The position numbers were made by a program, and so were the translations under genes. A stretch of DNA of 64,000 nucleotides from Monocercomonoides exilis (Eukaryota > Preaxostyla > Oxymonadida > Polymastigidae): the NCBI GenBank assembly GCA_001643675.2, contig LSRY02000006.1, positions 870,501 to 934,500 of the forward strand, written 5' to 3'. Position 1 is the stretch's first letter; every line of letters begins with the position of its first letter. The notes beneath the pieces were generated by a model, which saw nothing but the letters and a program-made list of their open reading frames with translations, had not been told where the DNA came from and ran no database searches. Shown piece by piece: positions 33,527 through 45,887 of this stretch.

Positions 33527-34939
33527 TCAGCCATTGCTATAGTTCATCTCATGTGACCGCATCAACGCATCGCTCTCTGCATGAGAAAGTAATCGAGCCT
33601 CGCGCATTGCTTGCTTTCTTTGCTTCCTCAGAATTATGCACACGACAACTGTGGCCACTATAAGAACAGAGCCGAAGCAAGAAAATGAAATTATGAATGC
33701 GCGCTGAAGCAAAGTAAGAGGCAAGTCTGGTTTTTCGTGGTACTTCTTTTCTGGCAATTTCACTTCGATTTCATTCGAAAGCAAAGTCCCACTGCCATTT
33801 CCAGAAGGAAACTCCACCCGAACGATGACTGAAGAAGCATCGTTGAGGCTACGCAAACTGCAACTAGTGTAGTATATCCTGCTCGATAAGGAATGCTCTA
33901 ATGATTTGTTAATGAATTTTTCATCTGATATATTTTGTGTATCATAAATAATATGCAAAAATGAGCCACATGGCGAAAGTCCGTCTCCATTTATTATAAA
34001 GTCTAAGTAATTATCTGAAAAATCGTTTTGAACTGTCACACTTGTTAAGTTTGAATGGTAATAAATATATTTTCCTGCATTATCATTTTGCAAAATATCG
34101 CATTCACGAATATCCATCCACATATCATCTGATTCTTCTCCGCTGCTCATAACGTTAATCTTTGATAAATATACTTGCCCTTTCTCTTCGCAAAATATAG
34201 TTCTTCTCGCATTTGAATTCCTAATAAAAATTTCCGTGTTAAACGTCGAATTATTTACTGACAAAGAACCTTGACTTTGATAAATGAATCCAAATGCCCC
34301 GTTTTGAAATATTGTTTCATTAAATTCAGAAACACAATTGTGGAGTTCAATATTTACTGGATGCCAATTGCAAATTTCTGATTGATAATAAGATGAAATC
34401 CTTTGAAAGGCTCTATTATCGTAAAAAGTTGAATTTTTTACATTGAATTGAGAATTGTATAATTGTATGAATGGAACCAGTTTTTCCAATTCAATGCTGT
34501 TACTATTTATGGTATATTTTCCGCTAATAAACGAAATTTTTGAATTATACGCTTCTATTATCAAACTACTTGCAAACTCATTTGCTTTAACAATAATGTT
34601 AACATGTTCTAATGTTAAATTAGTATCTCTTGTTAACAACAATGAGTTAGAAGAAATCTCTTTGGAAGATAACGTTGCACAATCTGTATCCCTTGATAAC
34701 AAAGAAACAGTTCGTTCATTGAATTTTATTTGATTTTGAGTGAAATTTTCTGATGATAGAAGAATGGCTAATTTTGTACTTTCTGGATGTGAGTTTATTG
34801 CATAAAGAATTGAGCCACAAGGCTTATCCATAGATCCGCAGTCATTCTCATCTCTTCCATCAGATTTAATATATAATTCAACTGTATCCTCTGCAAATAT
34901 AAAGAAATGACTCAAACTCAAAATGAAAAATAAAATCAT
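33527..34939 (-). CDS. Type I membrane protein with right-handed beta-helix ectodomain
   Basis: Single uninterrupted exon. The frame is open to 35044, but the ATG at 34939 gives MILFFILSLSHFFIFA, a clean signal peptide, and 470 aa; ATGs at 34978 and 34975 are alternatives. Right after it comes KSDGRDENDCGSMDKPCGS, the N-terminal signature also seen in the two beta-helix pseudogenes. The body has many N-x-S/T sites and Ser/Asn/Ile rungs (NSTFYDNRAF, NETIFQNGAFG, NNSTFNTE). Near the C-terminus a single membrane helix (about residues 411-436, IISFSCFGSVLIVATVVVCI) is followed by a 34-residue basic cytosolic tail. Probably an adhesin-like surface glycoprotein; no enzymatic motif is visible. It is the only intact beta-helix gene here. 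Confidence 0.8.
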   Translation of the reverse strand: MILFFILSLSHFFIFAEDTVELYIKSDGRDENDCGSMDKPCGSILYAINSHPESTKLAILLSSENFTQNQIKFNERTVSLLSRDTDCATLSSKEISSNSLLLTRDTNLTLEHVNIIVKANEFASSLIIEAYNSKISFISGKYTINSNSIELEKLVPFIQLYNSQFNVKNSTFYDNRAFQRISSYYQSEICNWHPVNIELHNCVSEFNETIFQNGAFGFIYQSQGSLSVNNSTFNTEIFIRNSNARRTIFCEEKGQVYLSKINVMSSGEESDDMWMDIRECDILQNDNAGKYIYYHSNLTSVTVQNDFSDNYLDFIINGDGLSPCGSFLHIIYDTQNISDEKFINKSLEHSLSSRIYYTSCSLRSLNDASSVIVRVEFPSGNGSGTLLSNEIEVKLPEKKYHEKPDLPLTLLQRAFIISFSCFGSVLIVATVVVCIILRKQRKQAMREARLLSHAESDALMRSHEMNYSNG

Positions 34940-35044
34940 TTCATTAAGGAAATTAAATATATAATCAATGATCATCATTTTATAAAAAAGCAAATGAGAG
35001 TTAAATAAAAAGAAAGGACAAATATAAATATGCCTGAAGCACAC

Positions 35045-35516
35045 GAAGATTTGTTTTGAATTCTTTTTGGTTATTTGAGGACAATTTTTCTTTGAACAAA
35101 TTAATAGTAACTCCTAAAAGTGAAAGTTCATTTTCAAATTTCATACAGCAATTTGAAGGTCAACATTTTCAGTCTCAATAATTATAGAAAATATGAAGAA
35201 AAAGAAAACATGTATTCTTTAACTTCAGACTTCAGGTGTCTCTTTTAAAGAGATTTCACATTTTTTTTCTCGATCGATATCATTCCGTTGCAATTTTTCC
35301 ATTAAAAAATTTTGAAATTATTAATTCGATTGCAAAAATTCTCATTTTGAATTATTTTTGGTGTATATTTTCAGATGCAAACTTTTTGGTTTAAAAAAAA
35401 CATGCTTTAAACTTCGAAAATGCAGTTACACATTTAGAAAGAAAAAAATTTAATAACAATTCTAATTTGAAACAAAATCACGTTTAAAGTTAAAAAAAAA
35501 AACAATGTAATCACAT
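35045..35516. other. AT-rich spacer, no gene seen
   Basis: Separates the beta-helix gene start from the kinesin 3' end; nothing recognised. Confidence 0.5.
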
Positions 35517-38500
35517 TCAGATTTTAAGAGGAATCTGCCTTGCAACATCAGACTCGGTCACTTCTGCTTCATCTCTGCAACAAGATTCATTTCTCAGTTC
35601 ATTTGTGTTATCCTCAATTTTATCTGAAACCAACTGCTGCTTATCTTTTAATTCTTCCTTCACCACACCTTCAGAATCCGACTCTTTGTGCACATTCCAA
35701 TTCATTTCGTTCTCTGCGTTGCCTTCATCACTTCCAATGGAACATTCAGAATCCCTTTCACACAGAATCACAGAACTAACATCTTTCTCTTCACTTTTGC
35801 AGTTGTCTGTTTTTATATTCTCCTTTCGTCTTCCTCCTCTGATCGGCCTCACCACTTTCCCTGTTCCAACAACGCTGCTTGTCCACCCTCCACCAACACT
35901 CACAAGAGAAGGGACGCGCGAATGAGAAGAAGAAGAAGAGGAAGAAGAAGAAGAAGATGATGATGAAGCACATGGCGTAAACATCCTATCAACTGCTTTC
36001 TTCTCAAATCCACACGTTGCAATTTTCCCATATGTGGAAAAAGATGAATCAGAAGCAGCACGAAAAGCTGGCGAATTCACCAAATTATTACCTGAAGAAG
36101 AAGAAGAAGAAGAAGCAGAAGCAGAAGCAGAATTCGAAGCAAAATCTCCTTTCAAACTTCCCTTCGCTCCTGTCATCTGCATCATCGTCTTCAGCGCATT
36201 CATTTCTTGCATCATTCTACACCGCTCCATCCGGTGGCTCTGCAACACATCGTTCTTCATCTTCACCAGCTCCCTTTGCTCATTTTCCAGCACACGAATT
36301 CGATCTTTCGCCCTCAAATTCTTTTTTTCCTCGTCTTCTTTCTCCTTCACGAGCACTTTGTTCGCAGAAAGCAGAGAAAGATGAGTTGTTGTAAGCTGCT
36401 GCAGCGCCTCTTCCAGCTGCTGGACGCGTCTTTTCAGTGCCTGCGTCATTGCGTGTGAGTGCAAAGACGAAGGAACAGAAGATGAAGATGAAGACGAAGA
36501 CGAAGAGGAGGAGGAAGATGAGTGGTTTTCTCCATTAATATCACTGTTACTGTCTCTATCGCTTTCATTTTGTCTGTCATTTGAATAAAAATCAGTTGTT
36601 TCCTGTGTTTTCTCTTCACTTTCATCGATGATTCTCTTCCACTCACGCAGATTGGCAAGCTCCAGCTCCATTTCAGCCATCTTCTTCTTCGCGTCTTCTG
36701 CTTCTTTTCTCAGCTGCTCCTCCCTTTCAGCCCATTCCCTTTCTCCTTCCTCTTCCTTCTCCTCTTCTTTCCTCTCCATCTCCTTCACTCGCATCAGCGC
36801 CTTCTTCAGCTCTGCTTCTGCTTCCTTCGACCGCTTCCGCTCTGCCCCAACACGCAAACACCATTCTTGTTCTCTTTTGATCATCATCTCAATCCGATCT
36901 TTTGCCTTTTTATGAATTGCCTTCGTTTCCTCTTCTGCTTTCTCTTTCTCTTCTGCAATCTGCTTCAAAGACACATTCAGCAGCTTAACCTCGCCACTCA
37001 TCCTTTTCTTCTCTTCTTCTCTTTCTTCGTCCCTCCTCAACATCAGCTCCTTCTCCCGCTCCATCTCCTCTTTCTCCATTTCCAGTTTCTCCCTCTTCCT
37101 CTCCTCGTCAAACAATTGTGCCACTAGCCCTGTCTTCTCTGCCATCAAGCGCGAATGCTCCTTTGCTGTCTGCCTCAGCTTCGCCTTCACAACATTCAGC
37201 TCACACTCCATTTTGATTTCTTTCTCCCTCCTCATCTGCTCTTCTTGCGACTTCGCTTCTTCTCCTTCCTGCTGAAATTGCCGAAACTGCTTCAATTGCT
37301 CTTCTTCTTTGGCTTTTGCTTCTTTCATCACCTCGTTCATCTTCGCTTCTGACTCACGTGTGGCTGACTCCAGCGCCTCTTCTATCTTCATTCGCCATTT
37401 CTTCTCATTCTCTTCTCTTTCTTCTCTGTCTGTTTTTTCTTTCTCCTTTGCAATTTTGTCTTGTTCTTCTTTCTCTTTTTTTCGCTCTTCTTTCATTTGA
37501 ACGATATATTTCTCTGAATTTTGGTATTTTGTGCTTATTTCCTCAATAAGCATATGCAATCTTTCAGCTTCTTCTGCTTTCTTTTGCTCTTCTTTCTTCC
37601 GGTTCTTTTCATTGGAAAGAGAAGAAGAAGAAGAAGAGGAGGAGGAGGAGGAAGAAGAAGAAGATGATGATGATGAAAGAGAAGGAAACAAAGCAGAAAA
37701 CAAAGAAGCAGTTGCATTTCGTGTCAGATCGAATGAAGAAGTCAAGTTAAATGTGTTGTCTTCTTCTGATTCATCTCCTTCTTCTCTGTTTTTCAATGAA
37801 GAAGAAGAAGAAGAAGAAGCAGATTCAGAAAATTCATTCTCTTTTTCTTCTTCTTCTTCCTCCTCCTCTTCAAATACAGACAGCCACATAGCAATTGCCC
37901 TTATCAGTTCGTCAGATGCTTCACTAAGAACGATTTTTGTGTGTTTGGACAGAAAAGCAGAGGATGAGGAAGAAGAAGAAGAAGAAGAAGAATTCAAATT
38001 CGAATGCGAATGCGAATGGAAAGATGAAAAACATTCATCGCAAAATGGAACTTTGCAGATATTGCAGAAGACGGTTGCAGGAACAGAAGAAGAAGATGTT
38101 GAAGAAGAAGAAGAAGTTGATGATGATGATGATAAAAGACTGTTGAGATAATGATTGGCACATAGAAAAGAAAAATGACGGGAAGAAGAAGGAGAAGAAG
38201 GAGAAGAGGAGGAAGTTGATGATGACATCGATGAATTCGATTCAAGTGAATCTGAAAGAGAAGGAGAAGAAGACGCAGAAGAAGAAGACGATGATGATGA
38301 ATAAACAACAAGCGAAGCAAGAGAGAAATTCGAAACAGAAGAAGAAGAAGTATGAGAGGGAGAAGAAGAAGAAGAAAAAGAAGAAGAAGAAGAAGAAGAA
38401 GAAGAAGAAAGAGAAGAAAGATGAAGATGACGTGAGTTGTTAGCCATCCAAATGAAAGGCGAGCCAAACAACCTGATCATCTCTTTCATTGTGTTCTCCT

Positions 38501-41183
38501 TCATTCGCATTAAATTCTGCCTGTTTCGCTTTCTTTCTTCATTATTTCTCTCTTTTTCTTCTTCTTCTCCTTCCTCCATCTTTTCTTCTTCTTTCTCTCT
38601 TTCTTCTTCTTCTTCTTCTGCGATCTCACACATTCTCCCCACGATTCTCCTGATATTAGCCAGCCCTCTGTCAAACATCGGATTCATCATCACTTCTGAC
38701 TCATCCGTTTGCGTCTCTGCTTCTTCTTTCTCTTTCTCCTTCTCCTTCTCTTTTTCCTTTTCCCCGCTTTTCACCACAATTTCTTGCAATTCCTTCAATT
38801 TCTTCATCATCTCACTCACTTCCTCTTCTTTCTCTCTCAGCTGATACTCCAACCTCTCTCTTTCTCTTTCCTCGTCCCTCAGCTCATTCATTTTCTCTTC
38901 TTTCTCCCTCTCCACCTGCTCTAACATCATCTGCATTTCTTTCATTTTAACCTCTTTTTCTTCGAAATTTTCCTTCAAAATTGTGTTTTGCTCCTCTGCA
39001 TTTTGACAGCTGATTCGCAAATTCTCCATTTCAGATGTCAAATCAGTGAAATGGATGCGCTCTTCTTCAAGCTGCCGGCAGTGCTGGCGGAGCTGCTCAA
39101 GGCTTTTGAGAAGAGAAGAAGAAGAAGAGGAGGAGGAGGAGGAAGAGGAAGAATTATCAGAACAAAGAATTTCTGATGTGATAGAAGGAAGATTATTTCC
39201 ATTGGATTCAGAATTAGCAGATGTCAATGTGGTATCAGAAGAGCATAGAGTTGTTGGGGCATTCATAGAAACATCAGAAGAAGATATGGAAGAAGAAGAA
39301 GAAGAAGATGATGATGATGAAGATGTTGTTGAAGAAGACAAGTTTAATCTCCCTTCCCCTCTTCCTTCTTTGAACTCCAAAATCTTCATCTGTATTTCCC
39401 TTATTCTTTCCGCATCTCCTTCGTTTCCTCCTTCCCCGTTCGCCTTCATCATCAGATCCACTTCCTCTTCCAGCAGCACAATCTGCTCGTTCAACAGCCG
39501 TATCTCCATCTCTGCTTTCGTCAGCAGCTTCTTCAGCTCGCTCGCACTCCTCTCCTGATTGACTCTCACGTTGTTTTTCACATTCTTCGCCCTTTTTCCG
39601 AACTGCAGTGTCGAATGCGTTTCAAAGGCATTGGTGGATGAGGAAGAAGAGCAGATGATGAGAACAGTGCGGCTGTTGCCTCCAAAGGTCTCTTGGAGAA
39701 TTCGAGTGAGCTTCGAGTCGCGGTAGGGGATGTGGGTGCTTTTGCCATCCGTCAGCGCATTGATCACGTTGCCAAGGGCTTTGGGAAATGAAGGAAGGGA
39801 AGGGAAGGGGAGAGGAAGGGAGGAAGGGAGGGAAAAGAGGAAAGAGAGAGGAAGAGAGAGGAAGAGAGAGGAAGAGAGAGGAAGAGAAGGAGAGGAAGAG
39901 AAGAGAGGGAAGAGAAGGAGGGAGGAGGATGGAATAAGAGAAGTGAAGGAAAGTCAATAAAATAAAATAAAAATGTGAAAAAAAAAAAAAGAATTTTTTG
40001 AGGAAAAAGGAACAGAAAACAAACATAAAGGAAGCAAATATTCAAAAGAATATATTGGAAAAAATATAAAATTGTTCAATAAACAAAATGAAAAATACAG
40101 CCCATATCTCTTCACAGAAGTGTATATATTTCACACCTGAAAGCGACAAATTGATCTTTTTGGCTTCTTCCAGCTGCTGCCCTTGTGCTCCCGTATGAGC
40201 TATCTTTTCCGACCCAGCCAGATCCACCAGATACAGCCGGCCGTGTTTCGTGCTTCCTGTTTGGGAATCTCTCTGCGCAATCGTAACCATAAACACGGTG
40301 TGAGAGCGTGAAGATCTTTCGTTCATTCCGGTTGAGCTCACTTGCCTGTTCAAATCACCAAGTTTAAGCATTTTGAGGAAGTCTGCACCTTCACAGCAGC
40401 ACTGCTCAGTCACGTCTCCAACGTAAATCCCCTTTTCTTTGCTTTCCCGGATTTCCAGATTGGTTTTTCGAGCTGATTCATTCATTTTAGTCATTGTTTT
40501 AATTTGTTGTTAAAAGTTTTCAAAGAAGTTCAATTCAAATAAAAAAATATAAAAACAAAATGCTTGCAAACGATCGAGGAGATCTCGTATCTTTTCCTGA
40601 TAAATTTCAATATAACTTGCTTTTACAGTAAACTCCAGATCAGAGCTTGAAGATTCAATTGCTGAAAATAGGTGTGTAACCATTCTTGGAACAATTCCAC
40701 ATGTTTCTTCAGTATAGTCGTCAGGTCCCTGAAATAACATGAGATGAATTTTAAAAAATCGACAAATCGTTAAAAATAGTTATTGCTCGTTATTTTTTCA
40801 AAAAATTATGACAAGCCATCATTGTATATGTCTTTCCTGAAGATGTCTGTCCATATGCCATGATTGTTCCATTCACTCCATTGAGAACTCCTTCAATTAT
40901 TGGTTTTGCTCCGATATCATAAACTTCAGCTTGAGTTGCACCAAAAGGAAACACATGATCAAACACAAAATCTTTTGGTCCATCATTCGTCTTTCAGATT
41001 ACAAATTGCAAACAATTTAAAAGTATTTTTAAAATATCTTCAAAAATTAAAAAATATGCATACATGAAGAACCAGTGATTTTTTATCATCTTTCAATTCA
41101 ACGCAAACATGTCCTTGCTTTGATAATTCAAGTTTATTTAATGGACGAAACTTTGCAAGAACGGCAACATTTCCAGAGGACAT
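35517..41183 (-). CDS. Kinesin-1-like motor protein with a B-box-like zinc finger in a long coiled-coil tail
   Basis: Five exons: 41064-41183, 40817-40990, 40572-40728, 40137-40472 and 35517-39778, about 1682 aa, all joins in frame. The motor (about residues 1-335) has the P-loop GQTSSGKT at 87-94, switch [10 protein letters not shown], switch [25 protein letters not shown] and NVINALTDG, the order and wording of conventional kinesin. It would hydrolyse ATP to walk on microtubules. The tail is mostly coiled coil broken by long Ser and Glu runs. Around residues 800-850 a Cys/His set (CANH, then [12 protein letters not shown], then His residues and HTKIVL) matches a B-box zinc finger with a Ser-rich insert. 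Intron 2 has a GC donor (ATG then GCTTGT at 40816). Cargo and class are inferred; the B-box could mediate protein binding. The last residues are Glu/Ser-rich. Confidence 0.9.
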
Positions 41184-42101
41184 TCCAACGGAAACACTTA
41201 CGCTCTAATAAAAAAATGACGGTTCGCACGGATAGTTGCGAGATGCTTCATTAGTATCCATGAAAGCAGGAAACTAGTAATAGATATGATCAAATTGACC
41301 GTTATATAATAAATTAAAAATCAAAATTTTTATCATCATTCGACACATGTGATTATTTCACTTTTGATTAATTGCAATAGTATAAAAAAGCAAATTTTAA
41401 AATAAAAACTATTTTATTTATCGTTAAAATTTCTCACACTTTAATTTGTCTTTTTTTTCTCATCGTCACATTCTAATTCATAAACACCCCAATATAAGAT
41501 TTAATTTTCATTTGGTATCTTTATCACAGAAAAATAATGTTTTCACACATTATGATTCGAAATATGATATTTCAAAAAATTAATCAGCTTGAATTAGTTG
41601 AAACCAACAATGTTCAATCATTTAGTCTTTTCACCTCACAAAATCTATATATCAGAGAAAAAATGAGCTATTACTGGTAACAAAAATAAAAGGACATAAC
41701 TGTTATCGAAATCATCAACTAAAAACTACCTTTTTGCGTTCAATCAAGTTTCTCCGAGTATTTTTTAAAACTTGAAGAAAAAACAAAAAATGAATTGAAA
41801 TAATAAAATGATAAATCCACAATGTATTTCAAAAATAACCATTTGAATGTTTTTTTCTTTGAACTATGTTCAATTTCACCTTGTTTAACAAAAGGGATTT
41901 TCGAATCTTTTCAAAATTAGTTGCATTTTTTCATTTAAAAGTCAAAATAAATTAACATTAACAATAAAACATTTTCCATTCAACATAGAAGCATATTATT
42001 ATTTTTATAATCAATATAATTAGCTTTTCTCATGTTGAATATACAAATTATATTTTATGTGCATTTATCATATATATTGTGGGTGTATTAACATTGTTTT
42101 G
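41184..42101. other. AT-rich intergenic region, no gene seen
   Basis: Shared upstream region of the divergent kinesin and maspardin-like genes (917 bp). No motif recognised. Confidence 0.5.
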
Positions 42102-44079
42102 ATGTCATCAGAGAAAGTAGAACCAGGATCTAGATTAGCCCAATTGCAGGATAAATTTGTTTCATTTAGAAGCTCAGTTACTCTCGTTGTTGTTTGTTTT
42201 TGGAATTGTTTTATTGCATTTATGCATTATTTATTTATTTACGTGCTTTCTTTAACGTCCAACATCAGGCGAATGTCGGCCCTGAGCACAATCAACCATG
42301 GCAATATTACGAGCAAGGAGACCATTCAAAAACTCCATTAATTTTGGTTCCTGCATGTGGATGCCCCGCTTCATCATTTTTTCGCCTTTTTGATTATCTT
42401 GTTCCGAAAGGCGTTAGAGTTATTGCTGTTTGGACTTATTCGAAGACCTTTTATATAGACTTTTGTTTTTTACTTTTTTTAATGATGTTTCTCAAAAATG
42501 CAGATTCAATCAGCTCCAGTTGCAACTCATGAGGAATGGGTTGAAGGATTAAATAGCTTTTTACTTTATAAAAACATTCAAAAAGTATGCACGAATTATT
42601 CATTAAATGTTGAAATAATTCTTTATATCGTTAACAATTGTTCAGTGTCATCTTCTTGGAGTTGGACTGGGTGGATTTCTGTGCATTTTATTCTCGACAG
42701 TCTATCGTCCAAAAGTGATGTCAATGTTTCTTATCAACTCTTACTGCTCAACATTGCCGTTTGAGTCTAATATGATCAAATTTAAAGTTTCTCCGGCAAT
42801 TGTGTTGAGAAAATACATTTCATACAGATGGGAGGAAAGGCCAAAGATAAAAAGCGATAAAGAAAAAGAAAAAGAGAGAGAGAAAGAACGTCAAAAAGGG
42901 AAAAAGCAAGAAGACAAACTTGCTCCAGTTGACGAGGCAAAAGAGAAGGAGAAAGAGAGAGAAAGAGAGAAGGAATGGCAAAAGCAAGACGAAAGAGACC
43001 GAGCGCTTTGGAACAAAAAAGACAAAAACTGTGTGGGTGTGGATTTTGTGAAGGAGGAAATGAAGCGAATGGACAGAGCAGAGCTGTACTCGCAAATCTG
43101 CCTGCTTTGCACGCCTCGTACGATTGATCCAACACTGCTGCCGAAGTCCAGAAAGGCAACAACATACACACACAACGAAGATGAAGACGAGGATGAAGAT
43201 ATTGACTATGAAGCAGAAGAGGAAGAAAGACGGAGGAAAAGAGAACAAGAGGAAGCAGAAGCTGCTTCATCGTCTGCGCCTGCTGATGACAACGACGAAG
43301 GAAGCGATAAGACTCCATCGCCTTCCTCTTCACCTTCATCTTCTTCTTCGAAAGGCAAAGGCAAAGCCAGCTCTCCCAAGAAGCTGAAGCAACGATCGAA
43401 CGAAGGGCCGACCTCGTCTGTGCTGTGGATGCGGGGGGCGCCTATCCAAGGGAGCTATGTCACACTTCTGTTTTCCCGCGATTTCTGCTCCGTTCCTCCT
43501 GCGCTGCTGCAGACGCTTCCGAACTATCTTGACGGCCCGCGTGTAGTGGAGCTGCGGATGGGGGGAGATTTCCCGTTTATTGTGAATGACGAGGAGACAG
43601 GGCTGCATGTGCTGGTGCATTTGAGGAGATACGACCCAGAGCTGTCGGGTGCGACGATGGCGGCGGCTGCAGCTGCGTCTGGTGAGAGTGAGGAAGGAAG
43701 AGATAAGAGAGAGATGGAGAGAAAAGCGTGGGAGGAGCAGAAGAAGAGAGAGAAGGAGAAGAAGGAGAAGGAAGAAGAGAAGAGTGAAAAGGAAAGCGAT
43801 TCTGAGGATGAGGAGAAAGAGAAGAAGCTGAGAAAACCTGTAAAGTTGGGATCAAGGCAAGATTCAGACGATGAAGAAGATTCAGATGAAGAAGAGAAAC
43901 CAGCAAAAAAAGCGAGCAAGAAAAGCAGCAAAAAGGATGATGATGAAGATGAAAGTGACGAAGATAAGGAAGAAGACAGCGAGGAAGAGAGAGAAAGGAA
44001 AAAGAAGCAGCAGCAGAAACAAGCTAAAGCGAAGGCTGTGAAGAAGGAAGAAGAGTTTTTCCAGGATGATATGTTTTAA
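42102..44079 (+). CDS. Maspardin-like alpha/beta-hydrolase fold protein lacking the nucleophile serine
   Basis: Exons 42102-42176, 42269-42427, 42504-42584 and 42646-44079 join in phase 0 to 582 aa. Order of motifs follows human maspardin (SPG21): an N-terminal KFVSFRSS strand, PLILVPACGCPASSFFRLF, GVRVIA, EEWVEGLNSFL, CHLLGVGLGGFLCILF, a middle LINSYCSTLPFESNM, and a C-terminal PRVVELRMGGDFPFIVNDEE...VLVHLRRY. The nucleophile elbow reads GVGLGG, with Gly112 where maspardin has Ser in GASLGG, so ordinary hydrolase chemistry is unlikely. A Lys/Glu and Ser-rich insert separates the C-terminal strands, and the last 130 residues are acidic. The parent family acts as a membrane-trafficking adaptor in animals; the role here is inferred to be similar. 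Confidence 0.8.
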
Positions 44080-44518
44080 ATAGTGCAAAAATTGAAGAGG
44101 AGGCAAGCTTATTCCGAGAGAGAGAAGAGAAGAAAGGAGAGGAAAGAAAGGTGAAATAAAACAATGGCAACTAAATTATAAGAAAATAAATAAAAATGCG
44201 TTATTTTTCTAAAAATTTAGGATGAATAAAAGATGTTGAATGTTAATAATTAATTTGAAGTAATTTGAAAAAAATATATTAAATTAAATTAAAATAGACG
44301 ACTTTAAATGAAAGCTCTTAATGAATCTTTGTGAATGGAGAACGCTTTCTTCAGTTAGTAATGTTATTTGTCTATAAATCCGGAGAGCATGAGCAATTTT
44401 TTTTTCTAATTCTTTTTTTCTGTTTCTTTTTTTTGTATGTTAATACTGTCTGTAATCTTTAAAGCAGATAAATGCAGCTTTCTTTCTGAATCTCCACACA
44501 CACTTTGCTTTCTTTATT

Positions 44519-44574
44519 TCTCTTTCTCTTTCTCTTTCTCTTTCTCTTTCTCTTTCTCTTTCTCTTTCTCTTTC
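44519..44574 (+). repeat. (TCTTTC)n array
   Basis: About nine hexamer units. Confidence 0.9.
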
Positions 44575-44934
44575 TATGTGATTTCTTTCTTTCTTTTTAT
44601 TTTTATCTTTTCTTTTCTTTTTCTTTTTCTTTTTTTTCTTCCTCTTTCCTTTTTATTAGTACTTTTCTTTTTCTGTAGAGTGTTTGATTTTGAGAATTGC
44701 CTGTAGCGATTTCCATTTGGACGATAATTTGCAATTTTTATTTTCATTTTTTTTTTTTTTTGAATAAATAAATAAACAAACGTATTTTCTTCGAGCGCAC
44801 CTTAACTTGTCTTAATTTTTGTGTTTTCCTTTCTTTTTTCTTTTCTTTTCTGTTTTTAAAGTTCTTTTTCTTTCTTTTCTTTTTTTAGATACATCTTTTT
44901 ATCACTCTCCTTTTGCCTCTCGTTCTTTCTCATT

Positions 44935-44953
44935 CCCCCCCCCCCCCCCCCCC
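44935..44953 (+). repeat. Homopolymer of 19 C
   Basis: A 19-base C run followed by ACCCACCCC, unusual in this AT-rich spacer. Confidence 0.85.
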
Positions 44954-45887
44954 ACCCACCCCTTCTCTGAGGTTAGTATTTTATTTGCACAAAGCATCTC
45001 TCCCTCTCTTCTCCTCTTTTTTTTTTTATTATCTATTAGAGTAAATATATGGTTTTGTTTTAAACACATCGTTGTTTCTAGCCATTCTTTATATTTCAAA
45101 CCACACTTTCTTGTTTTATCACTTTATTTTTATTTTATTTTATTTTTTTCTTTTTATTTTTAGCTGACCTTAAACTAACTCCCTATCTTCTAATATCTTA
45201 TTGAGCTCAATCTAATCCTGTTTATATTGTTTTCTTTCTTTTTTTTTCTTTTCATTCTTTTCATTCTTTGTTTATTTATTCATTTATTGGTATTGGTTTT
45301 CTTTTGCAAGAGGTAACACTTCTGTGAAGTAATTTCATTGCATTTTAGTTGGTGGCAACATTTGTTTTTGCTTCAAACAATTTTGCTTCTTTTCACTTAT
45401 ACTGTCATATAATACTTTTATTTATTAGTCGTATTTCTTTCATTAATATTTTTATCTACGCAATTATCCCGAATTTTTTTTTTTTTAATTTTTGACAACA
45501 ATTGAATACATTTAATTCTGTTTTTGGTGCGCATTACATGATATGAATATTTATAAATGTTTTGAGAATCAAAAGCGTTTTGTTGGTGCTTGAGAATTTT
45601 TTGAAAAATTCCCATGTACTTGTCAAATATGAATATTAAAGAGAGAATTTCCTGGTATAGCATTGTAATGGCAACTTTAATCAGTTTTGATAAATTAAGC
45701 TTTGATCGGAAAATATTCAAAACATCTCTATACAGAAATATAACATCAAAATGAAATAGTTTATCAATTTGTATTTTAAATTTTCTTTTCGTAGGGGATA
45801 TTGATGTATTATTTAATGTAACAGTTTAACAACCCATATTACCAATCTTCGAAAGCAAAAAATTTTGTCTTTTTGTTAAGACGTGAT

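Larger units (their letters stand above)
44080..45887. other. 1.8-kb low-complexity, strongly pyrimidine-rich region
   Basis: From about 44390 to 45420 the plus strand is dominated by T and C, with CTTTCT arrays, T runs and a C run. No coding frame is credible. An early first exon of the coiled-coil gene could hide before 45888. Confidence 0.5.

Noticed and set aside
35540-39960. Many plus-strand Ser, Phe and Glu-rich frames inside the kinesin gene
   Set aside because: Antisense of the Glu- and Ser-rich kinesin tail, which has a clear motor domain in frame.
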